Origin: Bacteroidales bacterium
GTDB lineage: Bacteria; Bacteroidota; Bacteroidia; Bacteroidales; UBA10428
DNA: 64,000 bases
Assembly (NCBI GenBank): GCA_016938235.1
Contig: JAFGVA010000037.1
Span: 1-64,000, forward strand
Direction: 5' to 3'
Position numbers and translations under genes: made by a program. Below are positions 1-7,594 of the stretch, piece by piece (within the stretch, counting starts at the first letter, position 1; each line of letters starts with the position of its first letter). The notes beneath the pieces were generated by a model, which worked only from the letters and a program-made list of their open reading frames with translations, did not search any database and had not been told where the DNA came from.

Positions 1-641
1 GGAACAACATTGTAGCCAATTTCATCTAAAATTGAAATCATTCCTTGCAAAGTCTTTCCATTTTCGTGACTAAGCAAACCACGTACATTTTCTCCAATAC
101 AAATGGGTGGGTTAACTTCTTTGACAACTCTGGCAAACTCATAAAATAGAGTGCCTCTAGCATCAGCAAGTCCCAACTTTTTACCTGCGTAACTAAACGC
201 TTGACAAGGAAAACCACCAGTTACCACATCAACTGAATTATGAAATTCTGTGAAGTTAAAGTCTTTAATATCGCCTTCCAAGACTTTCCAGTTTGGACGA
301 TTTTTTCGTAAAGTTTGACAAGCCCATTTATCAATCTCATTCAATGCGACACATTTCAATCCAGCTTTTTCCAAACCAACCGCCAAGCCACCTGCTCCGG
401 CAAACAGTTCTAAGACAGTATATTCATTATGAGGTTCAACATAGTTAGAAACGGTATCTTCTACATCGTGACTGACAAAATCAGCAAAAAGCGTTTCGAC
501 TTGTTCTCGCTTATAAACACGGTAGTTACTCATAGGCTCACGGACAGCGGACAATTTACCTTCCCTATCCCAACGCCTAAGAGTTTCTTTACTTTTACCA
601 ATAAGTTCAGATGCTTCGGACAGCGACAAATATTCTTTCAT
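1..641 (-). CDS. DNA (cytosine-5-)-methyltransferase with N-terminal HTH domain, 3' end cut by window
   Basis: Transfers a methyl group from SAM to C5 of cytosine in DNA, as a restriction-modification or orphan enzyme. Translating the minus strand from the ATG at 641 gives an unbroken frame to the window edge. The first ~50 residues read as a MerR/excisionase-like helix-turn-helix (LSLSEASELIGKSKETLRRW). The catalytic domain then shows motif I (ELFAGAGGLAVGLEKAG), the motif IV catalytic Cys (GGFPCQAFS) and motif VI (ENVRGLL). Target recognition and the last motifs lie outside the window, so specificity cannot be judged. The N-terminal HTH fusion is a known variant and may serve autoregulation or target choice; that is inference. 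No restriction endonuclease is visible on this side. A -7 box lies upstream at 673-680. Confidence 0.9.
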   Translation of the reverse strand, partial: MKEYLSLSEASELIGKSKETLRRWDREGKLSAVREPMSNYRVYKREQVETLFADFVSHDVEDTVSNYVEPHNEYTVLELFAGAGGLAVGLEKAGLKCVALNEIDKWACQTLRKNRPNWKVLEGDIKDFNFTEFHNSVDVVTGGFPCQAFSYAGKKLGLADARGTLFYEFARVVKEVNPPICIGENVRGLLSHENGKTLQGMISILDEIGYNVV

Positions 642-672
642 AACCAAGTTGTTTAACCTTATACAATGGTTA

Positions 673-702
673 CAAAAATACAACTAAAAATGAAATAGGC
701 AA
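673..702 (-). promoter_or_regulatory. Bacteroidota-type promoter of the methyltransferase gene
   Basis: On the minus strand, TATTTTTG (680-673) matches the -7 consensus TAnnTTTG. It is preceded by a TTG (702-700) after a 19 bp spacer. It lies about 32 bp upstream of the start codon, so the leader is short. This is consensus matching only. Confidence 0.55.
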
Positions 703-724
703 CAACGAATGAAAAAAAACAACG

Positions 725-840
725 AACGCCCAACAATGTTATAGCAAATAGGCGTGACAGCAGTAAATTCAACGGTTAAATTTCATATCGGTTTGATAGG
801 TTTGAAGACCGTAATAGCCTACTTGCCATATACTCAACGC
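725..840. repeat. Imperfect inverted-repeat intergenic element
   Basis: Between the methyltransferase and the toxin-antitoxin pair, the arm around 740-760 (core GCAAATAGGC) is mirrored by the arm around 811-835 (its complement reads GCAAGTAGGC). The left side begins with GCCCAACAATGTTATAG. I associate this layout, a 'GCCCAACAA' start and an AAATAGGC core mirrored ~80 bp away, with repeats frequent between accessory genes in Bacteroidota. That family assignment is from memory and unchecked. No coding potential is seen in the ~310 bp gap apart from promoter signals. Confidence 0.4.
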
Positions 841-867
841 TAGCACCAAGCATTCCACACAGATGCT

Positions 868-938
868 GTACGTGTAAACTGATAATAATTTGCACGGACA
901 CCTGAAATACTATATCTTTGTACGTGTAGATTGATAAT
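868..938 (+). promoter_or_regulatory. Duplicated operator-like boxes around the toxin-antitoxin promoter
   Basis: GTACGTGTAAACTGATAAT at 868-886 and GTACGTGTAGATTGATAAT at 920-938 agree at 17 of 19 positions, with start-to-start spacing of 52 bp (about five helical turns). The first copy ends just before the -33 TTTG; the second starts on the last base of the -7 box and covers the expected transcription start. This is the usual geometry of toxin-antitoxin autorepression by a ribbon-helix-helix antitoxin. Binding is inferred. Confidence 0.55.
889..920 (+). promoter_or_regulatory. Toxin-antitoxin promoter
   Basis: TTTG at 889-892 and TATCTTTG at 913-920 are separated by 20 bp, a full match to the Bacteroidota -33/-7 promoter. 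The expected start is about 925-928, giving a leader of roughly 25 nt before the GTG at 953. Confidence 0.65.
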
Positions 939-952
939 TTAACAGACGTATT

Positions 953-1201
953 GTGAACACAAAACTAACATTAACAATTGAGCAGTCTTTGATTGAAAAG
1001 GCTAAGCAATATGCAAAAGCTGAAGGGAGAAGCCTTTCAGACATAGTAGAAAATTACCTTAAAGTGATAATTAAAGAAGAAAGTGCCAAAGTGATAAATT
1101 CAACACCAATTGCTTCATCGTTGAGAGGTTCCTTTAAAGCTCCAAAAGAATTTGACTATAAAGAGGAGTTGTTAAAAGGTTTATCAAAAAAATACTTGTA
1201 G
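953..1201 (+). CDS. DUF6364-like ribbon-helix-helix antitoxin
   Basis: A small 82-residue protein. Its N terminus (NTKLTLTIEQSLIEKAKQYA, then an AEGRSLSDIVENYL helix) has the strand-helix-helix pattern of DUF6364/RHH antitoxins, which dimerise to bind operator DNA and neutralise a toxin with the C-terminal tail. Here the tail is hydrophilic and ends in KKYL. It starts with GTG; no in-frame ATG precedes the conserved N terminus. The toxin ATG follows its stop after one base, so translational coupling is likely. It probably represses its own promoter through the boxes at 868-938 (inference). Confidence 0.75.
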   Translation: MNTKLTLTIEQSLIEKAKQYAKAEGRSLSDIVENYLKVIIKEESAKVINSTPIASSLRGSFKAPKEFDYKEELLKGLSKKYL

Positions 1202-1202
1202 C

Positions 1203-1628
1203 ATGGATAAAGTATTGATTGATACTGATGTAATCTTAGATTTCTTTTTTGACAGACAACCTTTCGCTGATTATTCAGCCCAGGTAATTGGCTTATGTGA
1301 GACTAATAAAATAAAAGGATTTGTCACACCTGTAATTTATAGTAATGTTTATTTTTTACTTAGACAAACAGCCAGACATTACAAAGTGATTGATAATCTT
1401 AAACAGCTATTAATGATTACTGATGTTCTGCTGATGGATAAAGAAGTTGTGAGCAATGCGCTCAATTCTGGATTCAAAGATTTTGAAGATGGGTTACAGA
1501 ACTTTGCTGCCATGAAAAACGGTGAGATAGATGTTATTCTTACAAGAAATCTAAAGGATTTTAGTAAAAGTGAAATCGGTGTTTTAACTCCTGAATCTTA
1601 TATAAAATCAATTATTGCCAGCCGCTAA
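1203..1628 (+). CDS. PIN-domain ribonuclease toxin (VapC-like)
   Basis: A 141-residue PIN-domain protein, the expected size for a VapC-type toxin that cleaves RNA with Mg2+. Visible acidic motifs are the N-terminal DTDVILD, a central Glu/Asp cluster (DFEDGLQNFAA) and the C-terminal ILTRNLKDF. It lies one base after the antitoxin gene in the same operon. The exact RNA target (tRNA, rRNA or other) cannot be read from the sequence. Intact by eye. Confidence 0.82.
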   Translation: MDKVLIDTDVILDFFFDRQPFADYSAQVIGLCETNKIKGFVTPVIYSNVYFLLRQTARHYKVIDNLKQLLMITDVLLMDKEVVSNALNSGFKDFEDGLQNFAAMKNGEIDVILTRNLKDFSKSEIGVLTPESYIKSIIASR

Positions 1629-1630
1629 CA

Positions 1631-1807
1631 CATTATCTTTATGATCGAATTGATAATTCTATTCTACATTCTGAGTTGATTGCTGAGGGCTATCTTAATA
1701 GTGAGGTTGAAACTTACATAAAGCTTATTGCTTCTAAGAAGCAGCGCAATCTTAATTTGACCGTTTCAGAAAGCAAAGTTATAAGACTTCACGTCAAAGA
1801 TTATTAA
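1631..1807 (+). pseudogene. Small gene remnant without a start codon
   Basis: In the frame ending at TAA 1805-1807 there is a protein-like stretch (LHSELIAEGYLNSEVETYI then SKKQRNLNLTVSESKVIRL). Upstream it meets in-frame stops inside the toxin gene (TGA at 1592) and has no ATG. It resembles the last ~55 residues of a helix-rich protein, so it is probably a 3' fragment left by recombination at the border between the accessory region and queE. I do not recognise the family. Confidence 0.3.
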
Positions 1808-1829
1808 TCTCCTGCAAAACAAATAAAAA

Positions 1830-2567
1830 TTATACTCCTCTCTGGTGTGGTGGCCAGACAAACTTATGAATCTGAAGGCTAAGCCTTGGCCATAAGCCAT
1901 TCGACTCAAAATATTCGGTATGAGATTTTAGAAAGTCAACAATTTCAACCGGCTGAATTGCTCCGAAAACAGGCGAGAAATTCAGGGCAATGTCTTCATC
2001 TGCAAGATAATCTTTGTATTTATCGATTATATCTAAAGCATAATCAAGGTCTGCCTTATCTCTGACAACGAATTTCAATTCATCATCTCCGGTCAATTCA
2101 ATAATATTCTCTAATAAATTGTGTTCCGACATACCAGAACCCGGACATTTAATATCCATGCAATAGCTGATGTCTGATAAGTCAATATCAAAAGAATCTG
2201 TTTCACCTGCAGAATATACAGGCACTGCTCCGTCTGTTTCAATTACTACTGAAAAATCATTCGCTGCAAGATATGCCGGGAGATATCTTTTTGCCTTACC
2301 GGGCTCTAATGGTTCACCACCGGTACAAATAACCTCTGTACTGCCTAACTCAATAAGTTCTTCAAGAATTTCCCGGGGCAGCATGTCTTTAACTCCGGGT
2401 CCTGTTTCAGGAAAACTGTATTTTGTATCGCACCAGGTACACCGCAGATTACAGCCTGCAACGCGCACAAAACTAACGAGGTTTCCGGCAGTAATTCCTT
2501 CGCCTGAGATACTCTGGAATATTTCTATAACCGGAATTTTTACTTTTTCAAATTCTTTTAATGTCAT
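1830..2567 (-). CDS. queE: 7-carboxy-7-deazaguanine synthase (radical SAM)
   Basis: QueE converts 6-carboxy-tetrahydropterin to 7-carboxy-7-deazaguanine in queuosine/preQ0 synthesis. The substrate-binding N terminus (IFQSISGEGITAGNLVSF) is followed by the cluster motif CNLRCTWC with Cys39, Cys43 and Cys46, which is the CxxxCxxC form, and by the SAM-binding GGEPL. At 245 residues it is longer than the shortest QueE proteins but normal for this phylum. It follows queD with a 2-nt gap on the same strand, so the two steps are co-transcribed. It acts in the cytoplasm. Confidence 0.93.
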   Translation of the reverse strand: MTLKEFEKVKIPVIEIFQSISGEGITAGNLVSFVRVAGCNLRCTWCDTKYSFPETGPGVKDMLPREILEELIELGSTEVICTGGEPLEPGKAKRYLPAYLAANDFSVVIETDGAVPVYSAGETDSFDIDLSDISYCMDIKCPGSGMSEHNLLENIIELTGDDELKFVVRDKADLDYALDIIDKYKDYLADEDIALNFSPVFGAIQPVEIVDFLKSHTEYFESNGLWPRLSLQIHKFVWPPHQRGV

Positions 2568-2569
2568 AA

Positions 2570-3034
2570 CTATGCTCTAACCCTTGCAAAACTGGTGGGA
2601 GATTCCCATAAAATCAACTCTTTTAGAGTTATATCAAGAGGCTTCAGTTCTTTGTTGATTTTCTCAAAAAAATCGCTGGCAAGATTTTCTGCAGTCGGAC
2701 GGTAGTTAATGTTAACCAATTTGCGGTTGTGCTTTTTAAGTAAGGATGCTACATCGTGCTCCAGCTCATCGGTAGAGTCAATCCAATATAAAAAAGCATG
2801 ATCCAGTTTGTCAACTACAAGATCATTTACAATTTTTTTAACATCATCAAATTCCTTTACCATTCCATGCTCGGTATTCCCTTTATTGTTAATAACTCCT
2901 GTATCGTTTCGTTCCAGTTCAACAAGCATTTTATAGGTATGGCCATGAATGTTTTTACATTTTCCTTTGTGATCAGCCAGCATATGAGCCATACTCCATG
3001 TAAACTCTTTCGATATTGAAATTTTTGTATTCAT
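2570..3034 (-). CDS. queD: 6-carboxy-5,6,7,8-tetrahydropterin synthase
   Basis: QueD makes 6-carboxy-tetrahydropterin from dihydroneopterin triphosphate, the step before QueE. The 154-residue protein shows the zinc and catalytic residues His17, Cys26, His30 and His32 (MAHMLADHKGKCKNIHGHTY). The later LDHAFL and ELILWESPTSFARV segments are typical of the 6-pyruvoyl-tetrahydropterin synthase fold. It is the first gene of a queD-queE operon. The 94-nt leader was checked for a preQ1 riboswitch and none is evident. Confidence 0.92.
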   Translation of the reverse strand: MNTKISISKEFTWSMAHMLADHKGKCKNIHGHTYKMLVELERNDTGVINNKGNTEHGMVKEFDDVKKIVNDLVVDKLDHAFLYWIDSTDELEHDVASLLKKHNRKLVNINYRPTAENLASDFFEKINKELKPLDITLKELILWESPTSFARVRA

Positions 3035-3073
3035 ATGAGCTATTGTTTATTAAAATAACGCAACAAGTTCTTT

Positions 3074-3107
3074 TAAAAAATAAGAATCCGTTGGGGTAAC
3101 AATTCTT
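3074..3107 (-). terminator. Candidate terminator after hflX
   Basis: On the minus strand AAGAAT (3107-3102) pairs with ATTCTT (3087-3082) around an inner GTT/AAC stem, followed by ATTTTTT. It lies 22 nt past the hflX stop and before queD, so it would end hflX transcripts. The stem is AU-rich and moderate in strength. Confidence 0.4.
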
Positions 3108-3128
3108 TGTAAGTTATGTTTTAAACGG

Positions 3129-4319
3129 CTAATATAAAAGATTATCGTATGGATACCTTTTCACATGTATCTCCTTCACCTTGTCGTAAATTAACACCTT
3201 GAAATTTTCGATATTGGTTTTATCCTTAGCCGAAATAAATATACAGGGCTGTTCCGTTTTTGACATCCAACTCTTGCTTAACTCTTCCAATGTATGGTTT
3301 TCCTGGGTTCTTGGGGTTAAATCATCATCGTCTTTCTGAGTATATTTATAAGCATCAATCTTATTAAATACAATGTATGTAAGTTTATCGGCAGCCCCAA
3401 TTTCTTTTAATGTTTCGTTTACAACATTTATCTGATCTTCAAATCCGGGATGCGAAATATCTACCACATGCAACAGTATATCTGACTCACGCACCTCATC
3501 AAGAGTCGATTTAAAAGATTCTACAAGCCCATGAGGGAGTTTTCTGATAAATCCAACTGTATCTGACAATAAGAAGGGTAAATTATCGATAACCACTTTA
3601 CGTACCGTAGTATCAAGAGTAGCAAAAAGCTTGTTCTCGGCAAAAACCTCAGACTTGCTCAACATGTTCATGATGGTTGATTTACCAACATTGGTATATC
3701 CAACCAGGGAAACACGAATGAGGTTACCCCTGTTTTTACGCTGAGTAGCCATTTGTTTATCAATTTTTTTTAAATCTTCTTTCAGCTTCGATATTTTATC
3801 CCTGATTATCCGCCGGTCTGTTTCGATTTCTGTTTCACCGGGACCACGAAGTCCGATTCCCCCGCGTTGTCTCTCGAGGTGAGTCCACATTCGGGTCAGT
3901 CTTGGCAACAAATACTGATATTGTGCCAGCTCAACCTGTGTTTTAGCATGTGCAGTTTGAGCCCTTCCGGCAAAAATATCCAAAATAAGGTTTGTGCGGT
4001 CGAGAATTCTGCATTCCAATTCACGCTCGATATTCCGCAACTGACTTGGTGTTAGTTCATCGTCGAATATCACTAATGGAACTTCATGTGTTTTCACAAA
4101 ACGTCTGATATCCTCCAGTTTGCCGGAACCAACAAATGTTTTAGGATGAGGTCTGTCTATTTTCTGTGTGAAAGTCTTTATTGGTTTCGCACCTGCGGTC
4201 TCTGTTAAAAACGCAAGCTCATCAAGAAATTCGTACACTGAATCTTCATCCTGATCCATATTGATGATCCCTACCAAAACTGCCGTTTCCTGTATCTTCT
4301 CTGTTGAAATATTCTTCAT
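3129..4319 (-). CDS. hflX: GTPase HflX, ribosome-rescue/splitting factor
   Basis: HflX is a translational GTPase that binds the 50S subunit and splits stalled ribosomes under stress. This 396-residue protein has the N-terminal HflX domain (TETAGA.. and FVGSGKLEDI) and the linker GIGLRGPGETEIETDRR, which is diagnostic. The G domain has G1 GYTNVGKST, G3 DTVGF, G4 NKID and G5 ISAKD. The start ATG sits directly after a hairpin plus T-run (4347-4320). The protein start agrees with the family N terminus (IQETAVLVGII), so the start is probably right despite the odd leader. Confidence 0.93.
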   Translation of the reverse strand: MKNISTEKIQETAVLVGIINMDQDEDSVYEFLDELAFLTETAGAKPIKTFTQKIDRPHPKTFVGSGKLEDIRRFVKTHEVPLVIFDDELTPSQLRNIERELECRILDRTNLILDIFAGRAQTAHAKTQVELAQYQYLLPRLTRMWTHLERQRGGIGLRGPGETEIETDRRIIRDKISKLKEDLKKIDKQMATQRKNRGNLIRVSLVGYTNVGKSTIMNMLSKSEVFAENKLFATLDTTVRKVVIDNLPFLLSDTVGFIRKLPHGLVESFKSTLDEVRESDILLHVVDISHPGFEDQINVVNETLKEIGAADKLTYIVFNKIDAYKYTQKDDDDLTPRTQENHTLEELSKSWMSKTEQPCIFISAKDKTNIENFKVLIYDKVKEIHVKRYPYDNLLY

Positions 4320-4320
4320 A

Positions 4321-4354
4321 AAAAAGCCGTCCTACATGTTGGACGGCAAAATTA
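4321..4354 (-). promoter_or_regulatory. Terminator of the upstream gene overlapping the hflX promoter
   Basis: On the minus strand GCCGTCC (4347-4341) pairs perfectly with GGACGGC (4332-4326) over an 8-nt loop, followed by a T-run that abuts the hflX ATG: a strong intrinsic terminator for the lipoprotein gene upstream. TAATTTTG at 4354-4347 is a full -7 consensus whose expected start falls inside the 5' arm. An hflX transcript begun there would lack most of that arm and not form the hairpin. No clear -33 TTG is seen. Confidence 0.6.
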
Positions 4355-4391
4355 ATATAATAACAGAATTTTAAATCGAAATGATTAAGAA

Positions 4392-5567
4392 TTAGTGAAT
4401 TAAGTTTTTATTGTCTCGCATTGCATCCGAAATAGCCTGTTGCAAGGTGGGAATGCAATCGTATAACATCGATAAATCATCGGGAAAAGCAACAGCATCT
4501 CTTTCAATTAATTTTAAATCTTCGGGAAGTAAGGCCTCCATGTCTCCTCGTGCCCTGCCCGAAAAATGTTCAAATACCGAAGTGGCAGATACCGGAACTA
4601 ACTTCATAACCCGGCGGTTTGGTTGCATAGTTAAGTATTCAATCTGTGCCTCCAGGGTTGCCGATTTAGTCTGATGCCTTTCTACAACGGTACAAAACAG
4701 TTTCTTGTATTTAGGTATTTTTATATCGTTGCCCAACGAGTCTTTCCTTACATTGCCACGAGAGTCAAGAGCATAGGAGAATCCATCGGGCACTTCCTTT
4801 TCCCTGTTGTATTCTTTCTGTGAATATCTTTCGGGAGTGATAACCACATTTTTAAGCAGGATAGTGACAAAATAATCATACTCAACATCTCTGTCTGTCC
4901 GGCCCAGATAGTATTCAACCCACATGTTGTTTAACCCATCGGTGTTAATGGCAAGCAAGTCGTCATAAAACTCTGGTGGAAACCTGAAGGGAGAGGTATT
5001 AGCAACATCTATCAAAACACGGCTGGTTCCAAAGTATCGTGCATCTGCAATAAGTTGATCGATAAGAGGGTAATCGCTGGCACGGTAGCTTTTAGCCTTA
5101 TTAAAATTATGATAGGCTTCACGATAGGATCCTTTATCTCCTACTTCCATTAAGCGGCTTCCATTTTCATAAAAATATTTTGCTGCATTTGTTTTAGCTT
5201 CAACTATTGAATTTGTATAATCAACCTGGTTATAATCGTATGTTTTGCCCTTCGCTTGAAGTGGCAAAACTTTTCTAACTTCCTTTTGCCTGTTATCCAG
5301 TGCAGAGTAGGTAAAAAAAATCTGTTCCCAGTTTTCGGGTTTTGCTTCAGCTTTAAGGAGTTTTACGCGCTCTAAATCTCTGGTGTTTGCTAATTTGTAT
5401 GCTTTATCCAAAAGCAAAACGTCTTCGGCATCATAACGGCCTTTTAAAATTGTTTTTATCGATTTATCAATGGCCTTGTCGTAATTGCCTTCATTAACAA
5501 GCTTCTCTGATGACTTACAGGCAGAAAAGAAAATTACTGTAATTAAAATGGATAAATATCTTTTCAT
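4392..5567 (-). CDS. TPR-like outer-surface lipoprotein of unknown function
   Basis: A 391-residue protein starting at the ATG at 5567. This start gives a clean lipoprotein signal (MKRYLSILITVIFFSAC) with lipobox FSAC; an in-frame ATG at 5609 would put 14 residues in front of it. The mature N-terminal half is helix-rich with TPR-like repeats (LVNEGNYDKAIDKSI, then YREAYHNFNKAKSY). The C-terminal half is more mixed and contains SATSVFEHFSGRARGD. I do not recognise a named family, though similar proteins are common in Bacteroidota. It lies upstream of hflX but is separated from it by a terminator. Confidence 0.6.
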   Translation of the reverse strand: MKRYLSILITVIFFSACKSSEKLVNEGNYDKAIDKSIKTILKGRYDAEDVLLLDKAYKLANTRDLERVKLLKAEAKPENWEQIFFTYSALDNRQKEVRKVLPLQAKGKTYDYNQVDYTNSIVEAKTNAAKYFYENGSRLMEVGDKGSYREAYHNFNKAKSYRASDYPLIDQLIADARYFGTSRVLIDVANTSPFRFPPEFYDDLLAINTDGLNNMWVEYYLGRTDRDVEYDYFVTILLKNVVITPERYSQKEYNREKEVPDGFSYALDSRGNVRKDSLGNDIKIPKYKKLFCTVVERHQTKSATLEAQIEYLTMQPNRRVMKLVPVSATSVFEHFSGRARGDMEALLPEDLKLIERDAVAFPDDLSMLYDCIPTLQQAISDAMRDNKNLIH

Positions 5568-6069
5568 ATTATTTGGTATTTCTAAGTACAAGTTAACGAA
5601 AAAAAACAACGAATGGTAAATCAGCGTTTCTTTATTTTAACAAGTACAGCATTCAATAATTGTTTAACAAAAGCTGTACCATAAAATTGCAAAGAGAGTA
5701 AATACACTGCACTATCGAAACCTTATATGCTAATCGATTCTTCCTATCCTATATTTAAAACAAGTCACAAATCAGCCATCTTGGTAAGGACAAAATATAC
5801 TATAACCTGCGTTGATAAACTTTGGCTAGAATCTAAGAAACATGTTGTTCACTAATTCGTTAAGCTATTAAATTTTTTTGCTTCGGCTCTAAGAGTTGAT
5901 AACTCACCTAACCAGATCAATTATTGAGGCTAAAGGATATTGATTTTGGTAGCTATTCTTTATATATGGAATTATGTGGTTTTTAGATTTATGATAAATA
6001 TAATTGTGAAAAAAATCTATTTGGTAACCGCTGCTCAATATAACGGTTGGGTTGAGGGATTTTTTTGAG
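5568..6069. other. Roughly 500 bp intergenic region without a recognised gene
   Basis: No ORF with convincing composition is seen. It contains a weak inverted pair GTACAGC (5644-5650)/GCTGTAC (5673-5679) and AT-rich stretches. It should hold the promoter of the lipoprotein gene, but I find no clean TAnnTTTG box on the minus strand. Confidence 0.5.
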
Positions 6070-6106
6070 TTTTCCCTGTCAGGTTGTATTAATCTGACAG
6101 GGAAAA
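6070..6106 (-). terminator. Strong terminator after the subtilisin operon
   Basis: TTTTCCCTGTCAG (6070-6082) and CTGACAGGGAAAA (6094-6106) form a perfect 13-bp stem with an 11-nt loop, 8 nt past the protease stop codon. The terminal A/U pairs supply the U-tract on the minus-strand transcript. Confidence 0.8.
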
Positions 6107-6113
6107 GTAAAAA

Positions 6114-7586
6114 CTACTGACAGGAATAAGTTGACTGTTGGGTTTCTACCACACCACCTAGTTCTACTTCGAAGCCCGGTGCAAAGGTTATGTCTTCCTC
6201 TGCTTTGAGTACAATATTTGCGCCGTTTTTTATTATTGTAGTATTTCTCGATTCGAGATACAACCCGTTAATGGTTTGAGGCTCATAAAGATCACCGGAA
6301 AAATATTCTGTTCCTTCAACGATTGCACCTAATACTGCTTGGTAGGTGTTTAATCTACCACCTCCAAGTAGCCCTGAGTAAAGATGTTCATCTGTAATCG
6401 GATCCGCAGTTTCACATAAAACATACTCAACAACCTCTGGGCTGATACACTTATTAACTGAGCGCATTAGGGCACAAGTGCTTGCTACCATTGGTGTTGA
6501 GATAGATGTCATTCCACTTCCTCCAAAATATGGATATGTAGTGCCTCCTGATGGAGTAGCTACAGGAATATCAATGCCTGGGGCACAAATATCAACACCT
6601 GGATAATGTGAATCTGTTGTGTTGGTTCCATCTGGTTCAAATAAGGTATGTTCATCATTATGGCCTGTTGAGGATACAATAATTATCCTGTCATCATTTA
6701 AACTACAATATGGACAGGTTTCACCACCACTGCATTGATGTGCCCCATTACCGGCTGCGGCAACCATTATTGTGCCATTATCAATTATTTCACTAATTGC
6801 TTGCGCATCCTCCCAGTAATAAGAACAAGAACTATAAAAACTACAAGAAATAACATCAACGCCTAAGGTAAAAGAAGCATGATAAGCTTTTGCTACATCA
6901 TCTCCATCCCAGGTATATGCATAAAATCTGGTATTAAAACCAACAGATGCTAATTGCCCTCCTCCATTGGTTTCTGCAATAGCGGTACTTGCAACTGCTG
7001 TACCGTGGGCATCAGTTGAATTACTAGTCGATGGTAGTTGAACATGCTGTATGCCTGAATATGGATCATAATTTACAATGAATTTATTTTTCAGATCTGG
7101 ATGCTCAAAGTCAAACTTAGTATCAATAATTGCTATTGTTACATCGTTGCTCCCTGTTGTAATATCCCATGCCTTATCAGCCTGTATTTTATCAATATGC
7201 CATAGCCAGCCCAAAGTATACATATAATCTGAAGGTTCATACATGGAATGAGGCTTCTCTAATTTTCTAAACTTTTTTACATATTTAGCTTTCTCAAAAC
7301 TATTCATAACATGAGTTGAGTCTTCAGCATAAAATGATATACTGTATAATTTTAACAACTCAGGATATTTTGAATGAGGAAACGATTGTCTAAAAGAAAT
7401 TAATTTCTTATCCTTGAGCAATTTCTGCATAATATCATCCCTTAAGTTCTTAACTTTAAAATCCGAATCTTTTTCAATATCACATTTTTCATCTAGTGTA
7501 ATCCGACATGTTATAATGCCATCTTGCCCATAACAAAATGAATTGAATACTATAATTGTGCTTATTAAAATTATTTTAGTTTTCAT
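6114..7586 (-). CDS. Secreted S8 (subtilisin-like) serine peptidase
   Basis: A 490-residue exported protease with signal peptide MKTKIILISTIIVFNSFCYG. The full catalytic triad is visible: Asp155 (AIIDTKFDFEHPD), His194 (DAHGTAVAS) and Ser361 (GGSGMTSISTPMVA); the oxyanion region AAAGNGAHQ is also present. Residues ~21-130 act as a propeptide-like N-terminal region. The last ~60 residues carry a short beta-rich motif (ITFAPGFEVELGGVVE) that I associate with C termini of secreted Bacteroidota proteins; it is not a standard T9SS type A domain. It is last in a three-gene operon behind two T9SS-type proteins (gaps 2 and 8 nt), so it may act at the surface with them. Cys-rich segments (CSGGETCPYC) suggest disulfides. 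Confidence 0.88.
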   Translation of the reverse strand: MKTKIILISTIIVFNSFCYGQDGIITCRITLDEKCDIEKDSDFKVKNLRDDIMQKLLKDKKLISFRQSFPHSKYPELLKLYSISFYAEDSTHVMNSFEKAKYVKKFRKLEKPHSMYEPSDYMYTLGWLWHIDKIQADKAWDITTGSNDVTIAIIDTKFDFEHPDLKNKFIVNYDPYSGIQHVQLPSTSNSTDAHGTAVASTAIAETNGGGQLASVGFNTRFYAYTWDGDDVAKAYHASFTLGVDVISCSFYSSCSYYWEDAQAISEIIDNGTIMVAAAGNGAHQCSGGETCPYCSLNDDRIIIVSSTGHNDEHTLFEPDGTNTTDSHYPGVDICAPGIDIPVATPSGGTTYPYFGGSGMTSISTPMVASTCALMRSVNKCISPEVVEYVLCETADPITDEHLYSGLLGGGRLNTYQAVLGAIVEGTEYFSGDLYEPQTINGLYLESRNTTIIKNGANIVLKAEEDITFAPGFEVELGGVVETQQSTYSCQ

Positions 7587-7594
7587 ATAAATTA

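Noticed and set aside
429-656. 75-codon plus-strand ORF at the left end
   Set aside because: Lies opposite the methyltransferase start and HTH region; the minus frame has all motifs.
2170-2580. 136-codon plus-strand ORF over queE
   Set aside because: It is antisense to a clear radical-SAM gene and has no protein-like pattern.
3035-3128. preQ1 riboswitch ahead of queD
   Set aside because: The leader lacks a recognisable pseudoknot core; the only hairpin is better read as the hflX terminator.
5644-5679. GTACAGC/GCTGTAC inverted pair
   Set aside because: Seven bases over a 22-nt spacer in AT-rich DNA is weak and has no T-run; kept only as a note.
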